DNA of 64,000 nt. Source: Muribaculaceae bacterium. Lineage in GTDB: Bacteria; Bacteroidota; Bacteroidia; Bacteroidales; Muribaculaceae. The notes beneath the pieces were generated by a model that saw nothing but the letters and a program-made list of their open reading frames with translations, was not told the DNA's origin and made no database searches. Made by a program: the position numbers and the translations under genes. Location of the stretch: positions 186,001 through 250,000 of the forward strand of contig JAFYYU010000004.1 of the NCBI GenBank assembly GCA_017557425.1, read 5' to 3'. Positions 1 to 7,639 of the stretch are shown one piece after another (position 1 is the first letter of the stretch; each line of letters begins with the position of its first letter).

Positions 1-1
1 G

Positions 2-364
2 ATTGCTGCCGCTGGCAATTCGGTGACCCTGGATAATGATCCTACAGCGCATGCCGAGGTCAATGCCATTCGCAAGGCATGTAGTCTTACCCGCAACTTC
101 AAGCTTGATGGGTGTGTGGTTTACAGCAGCTGTGAACCGTGCCCCATGTGCCTGAGTGCGTTGTATTGGGCGGGTGTGAGCCGCATCTATTACGGTAATA
201 CCGCTGCCGATGCCGACCGCATCTCCTTTGGCGACGACTTTATCTATAAGGAAATTGAAAGGCCTCATCTCGAACGGGCCATCCCTTGCATTCATATGGA
301 AGGGACTACCGCCATCGATTCCTTCAACAAGTGGGCCGCCAAGGAAGACAAGATCGAGTATTGA
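2..364 (+). CDS. Guanine deaminase-like zinc deaminase (5' end outside window)
   Basis: C-terminal 120 residues of a cytidine/deoxycytidylate deaminase superfamily enzyme; the reading frame is open to the window edge, so the N-terminus is missing. The zinc site is complete: TAHAEV supplies the zinc histidine and the catalytic glutamate, and SCEPCPMC supplies the two zinc cysteines. The sequence before TAHAEV and the C-terminal tail ending in KWAAKEDKIEY look like GuaD-type guanine deaminases (guanine to xanthine, cytoplasmic purine salvage) rather than tRNA adenosine deaminase TadA. The substrate is inferred by family resemblance only. A hairpin terminator follows the stop codon closely. Confidence 0.8.
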   Translation: MAAAGNSVTLDNDPTAHAEVNAIRKACSLTRNFKLDGCVVYSSCEPCPMCLSALYWAGVSRIYYGNTAADADRISFGDDFIYKEIERPHLERAIPCIHMEGTTAIDSFNKWAAKEDKIEY

Positions 365-382
365 TGTTCTTAAATTACAATT

Positions 383-418
383 AAGCACCTTGAAGATTCT
401 TTTTCAGGGTGCTTTGTT
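383..418 (+). terminator. Rho-independent terminator after the deaminase gene
   Basis: An 11-bp stem AGCACCTTGAA / TTCAGGGTGCT (384-394 with 403-413, one wobble pair) with an 8-nt loop, followed by a short T-rich tract. It starts about 20 nt after the deaminase stop codon. Confidence 0.7.
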
Positions 419-492
419 ATATCTCGTGTTAGTGTGCCCGACTGGCGCCATCGGCGTCTCATAACGAGTCAACAAGAAAAGCAAATAAATTT

Positions 493-520
493 AGTGGCTG
501 CCCCGTCAAGAGCAGCCACT
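493..520 (-). terminator. Terminator for the beta-barrel protein gene
   Basis: A perfect 9-bp stem AGTGGCTGC (493-501) / GCAGCCACT (512-520). Read on the minus strand it is followed by TAAATTTATTT, as expected for a terminator 30 nt downstream of the stop codon at 551. Confidence 0.65.
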
Positions 521-550
521 TGGTTTATAATTCCATTCTTCAAATAACTA

Positions 551-1096
551 TCAGAACTTCATACCGAAGGCCAACTGGATGTTGCCGTTCTTAGAGTCGC
601 CTACTTCGAATACCTTGGTCAATCCCATGGTGTAGCGAGCCTGTACAAAAGCGTTGTCAGTCAGGTTGTAAGTGCCACCCAGGCCCAGGCCAAAGTCAAC
701 ACCCTTGGTGCCGTCCTTGATGTCGACGGCATCCATGTCCTTAATAGTGTATTTGCTGTACACGTTGAAGCCGGCCTGAGGTCCAAAATCCAGGCTGAAC
801 GTCGGTGATACATAGTACTTCAGCATCACGGGAACATTGATGTAGTTGGTGTTGAAGGTTGTATTGTCATACTTTCCACCCTGCGAGGCAAAAACAACCT
901 CGGGGGCAATACCGAAATGAGGATTGAACTTGTATTCCATAACAAGACCGGCCTGGTAGCTGGGTTTCATGCCATGCTCTACATCAGAACCCCAGAAGTT
1001 GGTCATGTCAACACCGACCTTTGCACCAAATTGTACTTGAGCCATTGCGCTCATGCTAACGATTGCAGCTGCAATCAAAACAAAAACTTTCTTCAT
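551..1096 (-). CDS. Small outer membrane beta-barrel protein (porin family)
   Basis: A 181-residue protein with a clear signal peptide (MKKVFVLIAAAIVSMSAMAQ, cleavage after the final AMA). The rest alternates polar and hydrophobic residues, with aromatic ends (YKFNPHFGIAPEVVF, FVQARYTMGL) and a C-terminal aromatic residue (GMKF), typical of the 8-strand OmpW/PorT-like barrels (beta-barrel family PF13568) that are abundant in Bacteroidales. Its place is the outer membrane and its specific role is unknown. It is monocistronic: a terminator follows it and the nth terminator lies just upstream. No good -7 box was seen in front of it. Confidence 0.75.
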   Translation of the reverse strand: MKKVFVLIAAAIVSMSAMAQVQFGAKVGVDMTNFWGSDVEHGMKPSYQAGLVMEYKFNPHFGIAPEVVFASQGGKYDNTTFNTNYINVPVMLKYYVSPTFSLDFGPQAGFNVYSKYTIKDMDAVDIKDGTKGVDFGLGLGGTYNLTDNAFVQARYTMGLTKVFEVGDSKNGNIQLAFGMKF

Positions 1097-1176
1097 AAAC
1101 TTCTTTAAATAATTAAATGAATGTTGTCTTCTTGGTTATGCTTGTTTTTTGCAAAACGTTCCTTTGACGCAAAAAA

Positions 1177-1205
1177 TTACGCCAAGTTTAATCGACTTGA
1201 CGTAA
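1177..1205 (-). terminator. Terminator downstream of nth
   Basis: The stem TTACGCCAAGT (1177-1187) pairs with ACTTGACGTAA (1195-1205) with one mismatch around a 7-nt loop. On the minus strand the hairpin is followed directly by TTTTTT, about 50 nt after the nth stop codon. Confidence 0.75.
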
Positions 1206-1257
1206 ATAATGATTTATTTGCGATATTTAAGACACTTTGTGCCGAAAATAGGACATT

Positions 1258-1887
1258 TTAATTGCTGTATTGCTTGCAATAGCGCTGTATGCCGCAGTTC
1301 AGGCAGTCGGGTTTGATGGCCTTGCACACATATCGTCCGTGAAGCAGTATCCAGTGATGGGCTTTGAAGCGCAGTTCGGCAGGGATGTTGCGTGACAGAT
1401 CCTTTTCAACGTCGTTGGGTGTTTTGCCTTGGGACAGGCCTAGGCGGTGTGACACTCGATAGACATGGGTGTCCACGGGAATGGTGGCCTTGCCGAAGAC
1501 AATGCCCAAAATCACATTGGCAGTTTTGCGGCCCACGCCAGGCAATGATGTCAGGTCCTTCATGTTATCAGGCACCTTGCCCTCAAACTCATCGACCAGT
1601 TTTTGTGACATGGCTAGAAGATGGGCTGCTTTGCTGTTAGGGTAGGAGACGCTTTTCACAAATTGCAGGATATCTTCCACGCTGGCGGCGGCCATAGCTT
1701 GGGGAGTAGGGTAGGCGGCAAACAGGGCAGGCGTTACCATGTTCACCCGCTTGTCAGTGCATTGGGCGCTCAACATAACTGCTACCAGCAACTCAAACGG
1801 ATCATGGTGTTGCAACTCGGTCTCAGGATTAGGCTGTTCCTGCTGGAAATATTCCAGAACACCCTGATATCGTTCCTTGATAGTCAC
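1258..1887 (-). CDS. nth: Endonuclease III, base-excision repair DNA glycosylase
   Basis: Bifunctional DNA glycosylase/AP lyase that removes oxidised pyrimidines. The 209 residues match the family length. The helix-hairpin-helix LPGVGRKTAN carries the catalytic Lys121, Asp139 lies in VDTHVYR, and the iron-sulfur cluster cysteines are at 188, 195, 198 and 204 (spacing 6-2-5). The start is GTG at 1887, the only start near the expected N-terminus (MTIKERYQ). The gene follows pheS by 48 nt and is probably read from the pheS promoter, since no -7 box lies between them. A TTTAGAG-type repeat abuts its start codon in place of a recognisable ribosome-binding site. Confidence 0.95.
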   Translation of the reverse strand: MTIKERYQGVLEYFQQEQPNPETELQHHDPFELLVAVMLSAQCTDKRVNMVTPALFAAYPTPQAMAAASVEDILQFVKSVSYPNSKAAHLLAMSQKLVDEFEGKVPDNMKDLTSLPGVGRKTANVILGIVFGKATIPVDTHVYRVSHRLGLSQGKTPNDVEKDLSRNIPAELRFKAHHWILLHGRYVCKAIKPDCLNCGIQRYCKQYSN

Positions 1888-1912
1888 CCCTCTAAACCCT
1901 AAACTCTAAACC
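1888..1912 (-). repeat. TTTAGAG/TTTAGGG low-complexity repeat before nth
   Basis: On the minus strand this reads as three 7-nt units, GTTTAGA-GTTTAGG-GTTTAGA, ending one or two bases before the GTG start of nth. The same unit recurs at 55668-55699. It has no coding potential. Confidence 0.6.
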
Positions 1913-1934
1913 ATTTTGCCCATCAAGGCAAAAT
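1913..1934 (-). other. Hairpin between pheS and nth
   Basis: A perfect 8-bp stem ATTTTGCC (1913-1920) / GGCAAAAT (1927-1934) with a 6-nt loop starts two nt after the pheS stop codon. It lacks a T-run on either side, so it may be an mRNA processing or stability element rather than a full terminator. Confidence 0.45.
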
Positions 1935-1935
1935 A

Positions 1936-2973
1936 TTAATGGGCGCTCTTGAATTCGTCGAGGAAGCGCACGTCGTTCTCGCTGAACATGCGCAGGTCCT
2001 TCACCATGTATTTCAGGTTGGTGATGCGCTCAACACCAAGGCCGAAGGCATAACCGCTATACACTGTGCTGTCGATGCCGCTGGCCTCAAGCACGGCGGG
2101 ATCCACCATGCCGCAGCCTAGAATCTCGACCCAACCAGTGTGCTTGCAGAATCCGCAGCCCTTGCCGCCGCACAGCATGCAGGTCACGTCCATCTCGGCA
2201 CTGGGCTCGGTGAACGGGAAGTAACTGGGACGCAGACGGATTTCGGTCTCGGTGCCGAACAGCTCCTTGGCGAAGTGCAACAGCACTTGCTTCAGGTCGG
2301 CAAAGGTCACGTTCTTGTCAATGTAAAGGCCTTCGATCTGGTGGAAGAAGCAATGGGCGCGGGCAGTGATAGCCTCGTTGCGGTAAACGCGGCCGGGGCA
2401 GATGATGCGGATGGGAGGCTGCTGGCGTTCCATCGTGCGCACCTGTACCGAACTGGTGTGGCTCCTGAGCACGATATTGCGCGTTACATCCTCGGCGTTC
2501 TTCTCGACGAAGAAGGTGTCCTGCATGTCGCGGGCAGGATGGTCGGCGGCAAAGTTCAGCGCACTGAACACGTGCCAGTCGTCCTCTACCTCGGGGCCGT
2601 CAGCGATGGTGAAGCCCAGACGGGAGAAGATGTCGATAATCTGCTTGCGCACCACCGAAATGGGATGCCTTGTGCCCAACTCAGCCGGGAAGGCGGGACG
2701 GGTAATGTCAATCTTGTTCTGTTCCTTGGCCTGCTGCTTGGTTGCCTCACGCAACTCGTTGATTTTGTTGGTAGCCAAGTTCTTGAGTTCATTGAGCTTT
2801 TGGCCCAGCTCGCGTTTCTCCTCTGGAGCCACCTCGCGGAACTCGTTGAACAATGCCGTCACCTCACCTTTTTTACTCAGGTATTTGATACGCAAGGCTT
2901 CCAAAGCCTCTTCATTATCAGCCTTTAACTCAGCAATCTGCGCCTTCAGCGCCTCTATCTTGTCTTTTAACAT
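1936..2973 (-). CDS. pheS: Phenylalanyl-tRNA synthetase alpha subunit
   Basis: Catalytic subunit of the (alpha-beta)2 enzyme that charges tRNA-Phe, class II fold, cytoplasmic. Residues 1-90 form the family's coiled-coil tRNA-binding arm (MLKDKIEALKAQIAEL onward). The class II catalytic core follows with RSHTSSVQVRTM, the motif 2 region (CPGRVYRNEA) and motif 3 (GLGVERI). Its 345 residues match the usual length. ATG at 2973 is chosen over an in-frame TTG at 3000 because that TTG lies within the -7 promoter box. pheT is not adjacent, which is common in Bacteroidetes. It heads a pheS-nth unit. Confidence 0.96.
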   Translation of the reverse strand: MLKDKIEALKAQIAELKADNEEALEALRIKYLSKKGEVTALFNEFREVAPEEKRELGQKLNELKNLATNKINELREATKQQAKEQNKIDITRPAFPAELGTRHPISVVRKQIIDIFSRLGFTIADGPEVEDDWHVFSALNFAADHPARDMQDTFFVEKNAEDVTRNIVLRSHTSSVQVRTMERQQPPIRIICPGRVYRNEAITARAHCFFHQIEGLYIDKNVTFADLKQVLLHFAKELFGTETEIRLRPSYFPFTEPSAEMDVTCMLCGGKGCGFCKHTGWVEILGCGMVDPAVLEASGIDSTVYSGYAFGLGVERITNLKYMVKDLRMFSENDVRFLDEFKSAH

Positions 2974-2997
2974 AGTCCTGTCCTTAGTTTTAACGTG

Positions 2998-3029
2998 CAA
3001 AGGTACGATTAAACGAGCGAAAAGCCAAA
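2998..3029 (-). promoter_or_regulatory. Promoter of pheS-nth (Bacteroidetes type)
   Basis: On the minus strand: -33 TTTG (3026-3029), exactly 20 nt, -7 TACCTTTG (2998-3005). The transcript would start near 2994, about 20 nt before the pheS ATG. A second TACCTTTG at 3082-3089, just past the ackA terminator, lacks a well-spaced -33 box. Confidence 0.75.
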
Positions 3030-3097
3030 GAAAAACTTTTTTTTCTTTGTTTTTCCGAGTGTGAGTACCTTAGACCGAGGCCAAAGGTACAAAAAAA

Positions 3098-3125
3098 GTA
3101 GAGACGCAAAATTTTGCGTCTCTAC
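3098..3125 (-). terminator. Terminator of the pta-ackA operon
   Basis: A perfect 28-bp palindrome: GTAGAGACGCAAAA directly abuts its reverse complement. On the minus strand it is followed by seven T residues. It lies 40 nt after the ackA stop codon. Confidence 0.9.
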
Positions 3126-3165
3126 AAATCAAAATACTTTTCTTTTTTAGCTTATAACGCCTGAT

Positions 3166-4380
3166 TTACGGCTCGCGGCCCTCGACGATGGCCTCGGTGT
3201 CGTGGGCAATCATGTATTCCTCGTCGGTCATGACTACAACCACCTTGACCTTGCTGTCGGGAGTGCTGATTTCGCCTTCCTTGCCGCGCCACAGTTTGTC
3301 GTTCAGTTCCTCGTCAATCTTGACGCCCAGGTAGGATAGGTTGCGGCACACGCGCTTGCGTGTCTGGTACTGGTTCTCGCCGACACCACCTGTGAAGGCG
3401 ATGATGTCCACGCCGTTCAACTCGGCTGCATAGGCGCCGATGGTCTTCAGCAGACGCAACTCATACATGTCCAGAGCGAGTTGTGCACGCTCATTGCCCT
3501 GCTCCTCGGCAGCGTCAACCACGTCACGCATGTCGCTGCTCACGCCGGTGATACCCAGCACACCGCTCTTCTTGTTGATGATGTTGAGCATATCCTTCGG
3601 GCTGAGGTTGTACTTCTCCATGAGGAACAGCAATGCACCCGGGTCAACGTCACCCGAGCGAGTTCCCATCATCAGACCCTCGGTGGGGGTGAGGCCCATC
3701 GTGGTGTCGATGCTCTTGCCGTCCATGATGGCACTGATGCTGGCACCGTTGCCGATGTGGCAGCAGATGATGCGCTTGCCCTCGGGCGTGGTACCCAGCA
3801 TTTCACACACGCGCTGTGCAATGAAGCGGTGGCTCGTGCCGTGGAAGCCGTAGCGACGTACATGGTCGTTTGTGTAATACTCCATCGGCAGGGCATACAT
3901 ATAAGCCTTCTTGGGCATCGTCTGATGGAAAGCGGTGTCAAACACAGCCACTTGGGGAACATCGGGCAAAACGGCCTCGATAGCCTCGATACCGGCCATG
4001 TTAACGGGATTGTGCAGCGGGGCAATGCCGTAGCATTCACGAATCATATCCTTTACATCGTCGGTGATGAGGACGCTGCGTGAGAATTTCTCGCCGCCAT
4101 GCACCACGCGGTGGCCTACAGCGTCAATTTCCTTCAGATCCTTGATGCAACCGTACTCGGGGTTGATAAGCGCATCGAGGATGGCCTTGATGGCGCCCTT
4201 GTGGTCGGTGAGACCCAGGTCAATGTTTTTCTTGCTGCCGTCATCAAATTTGAGCTTAATGAAGCCGTCAGGCAAACCGATTTTTTCTACACCGCCCTCG
4301 GCAAGGGTCTTGTTCTCCTTAGTCTCAAGAAGTTTATACTTGGCAGAGCTGCTGCCGCAATTCAATACTAAAATGTTCAT
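3166..4380 (-). CDS. ackA: Acetate kinase
   Basis: Interconverts acetyl phosphate + ADP and acetate + ATP, the last step of acetate fermentation. Its 404 residues are full length. Visible signatures of the ASKHA fold are NCGSSSAKYKLLE at the N-terminus, FDTAFHQTMP, RYGFHGTSH (active-site region), GITGVSSDMRD and FTGGVGEN (adenosine/phosphate site). It lies 33 nt after pta on the same strand and closes the operon before a strong palindromic terminator. The short spacer is made of a degenerate 16-nt repeat. Confidence 0.97.
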   Translation of the reverse strand: MNILVLNCGSSSAKYKLLETKENKTLAEGGVEKIGLPDGFIKLKFDDGSKKNIDLGLTDHKGAIKAILDALINPEYGCIKDLKEIDAVGHRVVHGGEKFSRSVLITDDVKDMIRECYGIAPLHNPVNMAGIEAIEAVLPDVPQVAVFDTAFHQTMPKKAYMYALPMEYYTNDHVRRYGFHGTSHRFIAQRVCEMLGTTPEGKRIICCHIGNGASISAIMDGKSIDTTMGLTPTEGLMMGTRSGDVDPGALLFLMEKYNLSPKDMLNIINKKSGVLGITGVSSDMRDVVDAAEEQGNERAQLALDMYELRLLKTIGAYAAELNGVDIIAFTGGVGENQYQTRKRVCRNLSYLGVKIDEELNDKLWRGKEGEISTPDSKVKVVVVMTDEEYMIAHDTEAIVEGREP

Positions 4381-4385
4381 TATCT

Positions 4386-4422
4386 ATATCTATTATCTGT
4401 TATGTAATATCTCTTATCTGTT
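4386..4422 (-). repeat. Two copies of a 16-nt AT-rich repeat at the pta/ackA junction
   Basis: ATATCTATTATCTGTT (4386-4401) and ATATCTCTTATCTGTT (4407-4422) differ at one base and have a 21-nt period. The second copy contains the pta stop codon and the rest fills the spacer up to the ackA start. The 12-mer ATATCTATTATC recurs at 29953-29964, over another stop codon. Confidence 0.6.
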
Positions 4423-5424
4423 AATCGCCTGGTTGCAGGTCAGGATAACTGTGCGATAGATGTCGTCCTCGTTGCAGCCGCGAGACAGGTCGTTTACTGG
4501 GGCGGCAAGACCTTGCAGGACGGGACCTACGGCCTTGGCACCGGCGATGCGCTGCACCAGTTTGTAAGCGATGTTGCCCACACCCAGGTCGGGGAACACG
4601 AGTACGTTGGCGTTGCCGGCGATGTCGCTGCCGGGAGCCTTGCTGGCGCCCACACTGGGAACGATGGCGGCATCGGCCTGCAGTTCGCCGTCAATCTTCA
4701 GGTTGGGGTTCATCTCCTTGGCGATGCGGGTAGCCTCAACGACCTTGTCCACACGCTCATGCTTGGCGCTTCCCTTGGTCGAGAAACTCAGCATGGCAAT
4801 CTTGGGATCGTCGATTTCGGCAAGTGCACGGGCCGTACGGTCGGCACTTACGGCAATCTGGGCCAATTGCTCTGCATCGGGATCAGGCACTACGGCGCAG
4901 TCGGCAAACACCATCACACCGTTGTGGCCGTAAGGTGATCCCTCGGGCAGCAACATCAGGAAAGCACCGCTAACCGTGCTGATGCCGGGAGCGGTCTTGA
5001 GCACCTGGAAGGCGGCACGCAGCACATTGCCCGTTGTGTTCATCGCACCGGCAACTTGGCCGTCGGCGTCACCGGCCTTGATTAGCAGGCAACCCAGATA
5101 GAGCGGGTCAAGCACCTTCTTGCGGGCATCCTCGATAGTCACGCCCTTAGCCTTGCGCAGTTCGTAGAACAGCTGGGCATATTTCTCGACGGCGTCGGCA
5201 TCATTGGGATTGATTACCGTTGCCTTTTCGATGTTCTTCAGTCCCAATTCGGCTGCTTTGGCAAGGATTTCGGCCTTGTCGCCGATGAGCACGATGTCGG
5301 CGATGCCGTCACCGATGATGCGTTCGGCGGCCGTCAATGTGCGGGGTTCTGTACTCTCGGGAAGGACGATGCGCTGCCTCTTGGCAATCGCGTTGCTTTT
5401 GAGTTTCTCAAACAAAGGTTCCAT
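4414..5424 (-). CDS. pta: Phosphate acetyltransferase
   Basis: Converts acetyl-CoA + phosphate to acetyl phosphate, feeding acetate kinase. At 336 residues it is the short, single-domain form without the N-terminal BioD/DRTGG regulatory domains of the enterobacterial enzyme. Signature stretches include RIVLPES near the N-terminus, SFSTKGSAKHERVDKV, DGELQADAAI and NVLVFPDLGVGNIAYKL at the C-terminal active site. First gene of the pta-ackA operon; a -7 box (TACCTTTG, 5476-5483 minus) lies about 50 nt upstream. Confidence 0.96.
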   Translation of the reverse strand: MEPLFEKLKSNAIAKRQRIVLPESTEPRTLTAAERIIGDGIADIVLIGDKAEILAKAAELGLKNIEKATVINPNDADAVEKYAQLFYELRKAKGVTIEDARKKVLDPLYLGCLLIKAGDADGQVAGAMNTTGNVLRAAFQVLKTAPGISTVSGAFLMLLPEGSPYGHNGVMVFADCAVVPDPDAEQLAQIAVSADRTARALAEIDDPKIAMLSFSTKGSAKHERVDKVVEATRIAKEMNPNLKIDGELQADAAIVPSVGASKAPGSDIAGNANVLVFPDLGVGNIAYKLVQRIAGAKAVGPVLQGLAAPVNDLSRGCNEDDIYRTVILTCNQAINR

Positions 5425-5475
5425 TGTTTCTTGAAGTATTTTAGGAAAACTGATTGTTAATTGATTTCAGTGCAA

Positions 5476-5483
5476 CAAAGGTA
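5476..5483 (-). promoter_or_regulatory. -7 box for pta-ackA
   Basis: TACCTTTG on the minus strand, about 50 nt upstream of the pta ATG. A GTTGA at 5506-5510 could serve as -33, but the spacing is 2-3 nt long. Confidence 0.5.
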
Positions 5484-5525
5484 GTGCTTTTTTATAAATG
5501 AGACATCAACTATAGGAATAAAATT

Positions 5526-5572
5526 CCGACAACCTGGACTACTTTTTTCAAAAGGATTGTCCAGGTTGTCGG
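5526..5572 (-). terminator. Terminator downstream of pgk
   Basis: A perfect 13-bp inverted repeat, CCGACAACCTGGA (5526-5538) and its complement (5560-5572), with a 21-nt loop. On the minus strand it is followed by AATTTTATT. It lies 64 nt after the pgk stop codon and before the pta promoter. Confidence 0.8.
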
Positions 5573-5635
5573 ATAAATGTCTCTTTGCGCCTTGGCGGCT
5601 TTGCGTGAGGCAATGCCGCAGGCTTTTGTCAAAGA

Positions 5636-6889
5636 TTACTCTCCAAGGATGGCAGCTACGCCAGGCAGGGTCTTGCCCTCGATGGCCTCGAGCATAGCGC
5701 CGCCACCGGTCGAAACGTAGGATACCTGATCGGCAAGGCCGAACTTGTTCACGGCAGCTACCGAGTCACCGCCGCCCACGAGAGAGTAGGCACCGTTCTG
5801 GGTTGCCTCAGCAACATACTTGGCGATTTCGCCGGTACCGTGTGCAAAGTTCTCAAACTCAAACACGCCCACGGGGCCGTTCCACAGGATGGTCTTGCTG
5901 TCGAGGATGATTTTCTTCCAGTTCTCGAGCGAAGCTTCACTGGCGTCCATGCCCTCCCAGCCGTCGGGGATATTGAAGATGTCCACGGTCTGGCGGTTGG
6001 CATCGTTGTCAAAGCGGTCGCCGGCAACAGTGGCTACCGAGAGGCTCAGGTTCACACCTTTTTCCTTGGCGGCTGCAATCACATTCAGTGCCTCGGGCAT
6101 CAGGTCGTCCTCATGCAGCGAGTCACCGATGTGTCCGCCCTGGGCCTTGACAAAGGTAAAGCCCATGCCACCGCCGATGATAAGGTTGTCTACCTTGTCA
6201 AGCAGGTTTTTGATAACGGAAAGCTTGGAAGATACCTTGCTGCCGCCGATGATGGCGGTGAACGGATGCTGGGCATTCTTCATCACGTTGTCGATGGCGG
6301 TAACCTCTTTCTCCATGAGGTAACCTAGCATCTTGTGGTCGTTGTCAAAGAAGTCGGCAATAACAGCGGTCGAAGCATGACGACGGTGTGCGGTACCGAA
6401 AGCATCATTCACATACACGTCGGCATAGCTGGCCAAGGTCTTGGCGAACTCGGTCTGACGGGCCTTCATCTCTTTCTTGGCAGCGTCGTAGTTGGGATCA
6501 TCCTTCTCGATGCCCACGGGCTTACCTTCCTCCTCGGGGTGGAAGCGGAGGTTTTCGAGCAGCAGCACCTCACCGGGTTGCAGGGCATCGGCCTGGCTCT
6601 TGGCATCGGCACTGTCCTGAGCAAATTTCACGGGTGTGTCGAGTGCTGAAGCCACAGCGCTGGTAATCTGGCTCAACGAGAGCTTGGGATTGATCTTGCC
6701 TTTGGGTTTACCCATATGTGACATGATGATGAGAGCGCCACCATCAGCAAGAATCTTTTTTAATGTGGGAACCGCGCCGCGAATGCGGGTATCGTCGGTG
6801 ATTTCACCTTTCTCGTTCAGGGGCACGTTGAAGTCAACACGCACGATTGCCTTTTTACCGGCAAAATTAAAGTCATTGATTTTAGCCAT
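5636..6889 (-). CDS. pgk: Phosphoglycerate kinase
   Basis: Glycolytic enzyme making ATP from 1,3-bisphosphoglycerate, cytoplasmic monomer. The 417 residues are full length. Visible landmarks are [13 protein letters not shown] (substrate-binding N-domain), [24 protein letters not shown] (hinge/nucleotide region), [11 protein letters not shown] and GGGDSVAAV (nucleotide phosphate loop). It is transcribed alone: its own -7 box lies about 50 nt upstream and a strong terminator follows. The neighbour upstream is divergent. Confidence 0.97.
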   Translation of the reverse strand: MAKINDFNFAGKKAIVRVDFNVPLNEKGEITDDTRIRGAVPTLKKILADGGALIIMSHMGKPKGKINPKLSLSQITSAVASALDTPVKFAQDSADAKSQADALQPGEVLLLENLRFHPEEEGKPVGIEKDDPNYDAAKKEMKARQTEFAKTLASYADVYVNDAFGTAHRRHASTAVIADFFDNDHKMLGYLMEKEVTAIDNVMKNAQHPFTAIIGGSKVSSKLSVIKNLLDKVDNLIIGGGMGFTFVKAQGGHIGDSLHEDDLMPEALNVIAAAKEKGVNLSLSVATVAGDRFDNDANRQTVDIFNIPDGWEGMDASEASLENWKKIILDSKTILWNGPVGVFEFENFAHGTGEIAKYVAEATQNGAYSLVGGGDSVAAVNKFGLADQVSYVSTGGGAMLEAIEGKTLPGVAAILGE

Positions 6890-6939
6890 TTCTGAATAAA
6901 TTATGTAAAAAATTTGGTTATTTCTACTTTAATTGGCCG

Positions 6940-6947
6940 CAAAGGTA
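6940..6947 (-). promoter_or_regulatory. -7 box for pgk
   Basis: TACCTTTG on the minus strand, 50 nt upstream of the pgk ATG. No convincing -33 TTTG at the usual distance. Confidence 0.45.
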
Positions 6948-7009
6948 CTAAAATATTATCTTTTTGGGAATTTTAAGAAAAGAAAATGGGCAACATAGTA
7001 CATTTTTTA

Positions 7010-7017
7010 TACTTTTG
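7010..7017 (+). promoter_or_regulatory. -7 box for the DUF4252 lipoprotein
   Basis: TACTTTTG 36 nt upstream of the ATG at 7054, divergent from the pgk promoter. No clear -33 box. Confidence 0.45.
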
Positions 7018-7053
7018 CCATCATCAAATAATAATTGTTTAATAGAGAATCCA

Positions 7054-7545
7054 ATGAGCAAAACAATGAGAACAGTAACTATGTTGCTGATGTCGCTGCT
7101 GGTGATGTCCTGCAGCGTGTTGACCCGCAATGCCGATGATATCATTGACGATTTGCGTGATGCCAGGCATGCGCAGTACGTCAACGTGGGCAGTGGCTTG
7201 CTGGGGTTGGGACGCATTTTATCGCCCACCTTGTCCGAGGCCAGTCTAGGTATTACTTCGGTACAAGTGCTCGATTTGAGTAAATGCAGCGGCAATGTCC
7301 GCGATAAGTTCCGCAAGCACCTTCAAAATCTCTATAAGAACCGCTATTATGAGGAACTCGTGACCAACCAGCAAGGCCGTGATAATCTGATGGTGCTCGC
7401 GCGTCGCGATGGCCAGTATGTCACCGAACTCGTCCTGGCAAATGCCAGCGTGACGACCGATGCGCTGGTGGTCATTAATGGTCAGATTAACCTCGAGAAC
7501 GTAGAACGGATTATTAATGACAGAGCCAACTACTTAATCAAGTAG
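7054..7545 (+). CDS. DUF4252-like lipoprotein
   Basis: 163 residues. The N-terminus MSKTMRTVTMLLMSLLVMSC is a lipoprotein signal with lipobox LVMS-C, so the mature protein is probably anchored in the cell envelope. The body ends in ELVLANASVTTDALVVING followed by an 'IN-L-N-ERIIND' helix, the pattern of the DUF4252 family of Bacteroidetes envelope lipoproteins; that family has no established function. The ATG at 7054 is chosen because it puts the lipobox at the right distance; longer in-frame starts would bury it. It is separated from galK by a hairpin and may be monocistronic. Confidence 0.7.
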   Translation: MSKTMRTVTMLLMSLLVMSCSVLTRNADDIIDDLRDARHAQYVNVGSGLLGLGRILSPTLSEASLGITSVQVLDLSKCSGNVRDKFRKHLQNLYKNRYYEELVTNQQGRDNLMVLARRDGQYVTELVLANASVTTDALVVINGQINLENVERIINDRANYLIK

Positions 7546-7570
7546 TTTTGTGGTGTGATATGTAGTAAAA

Positions 7571-7596
7571 AGGAATTGCCGGTACGGCACATTCCT
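7571..7596. other. Hairpin between the lipoprotein gene and galK
   Basis: AGGAAT-TGCCG, loop GTA, CGGCA-(C)-ATTCCT gives an 11-bp stem with one bulged C. No T-run follows on the plus strand, so it is not a standard terminator. It lies 43 nt upstream of the galK start. Confidence 0.45.
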
Positions 7597-7639
7597 GACG
7601 TGTTGCGATAATTATTAAACATTATATAAATCATTCAAG

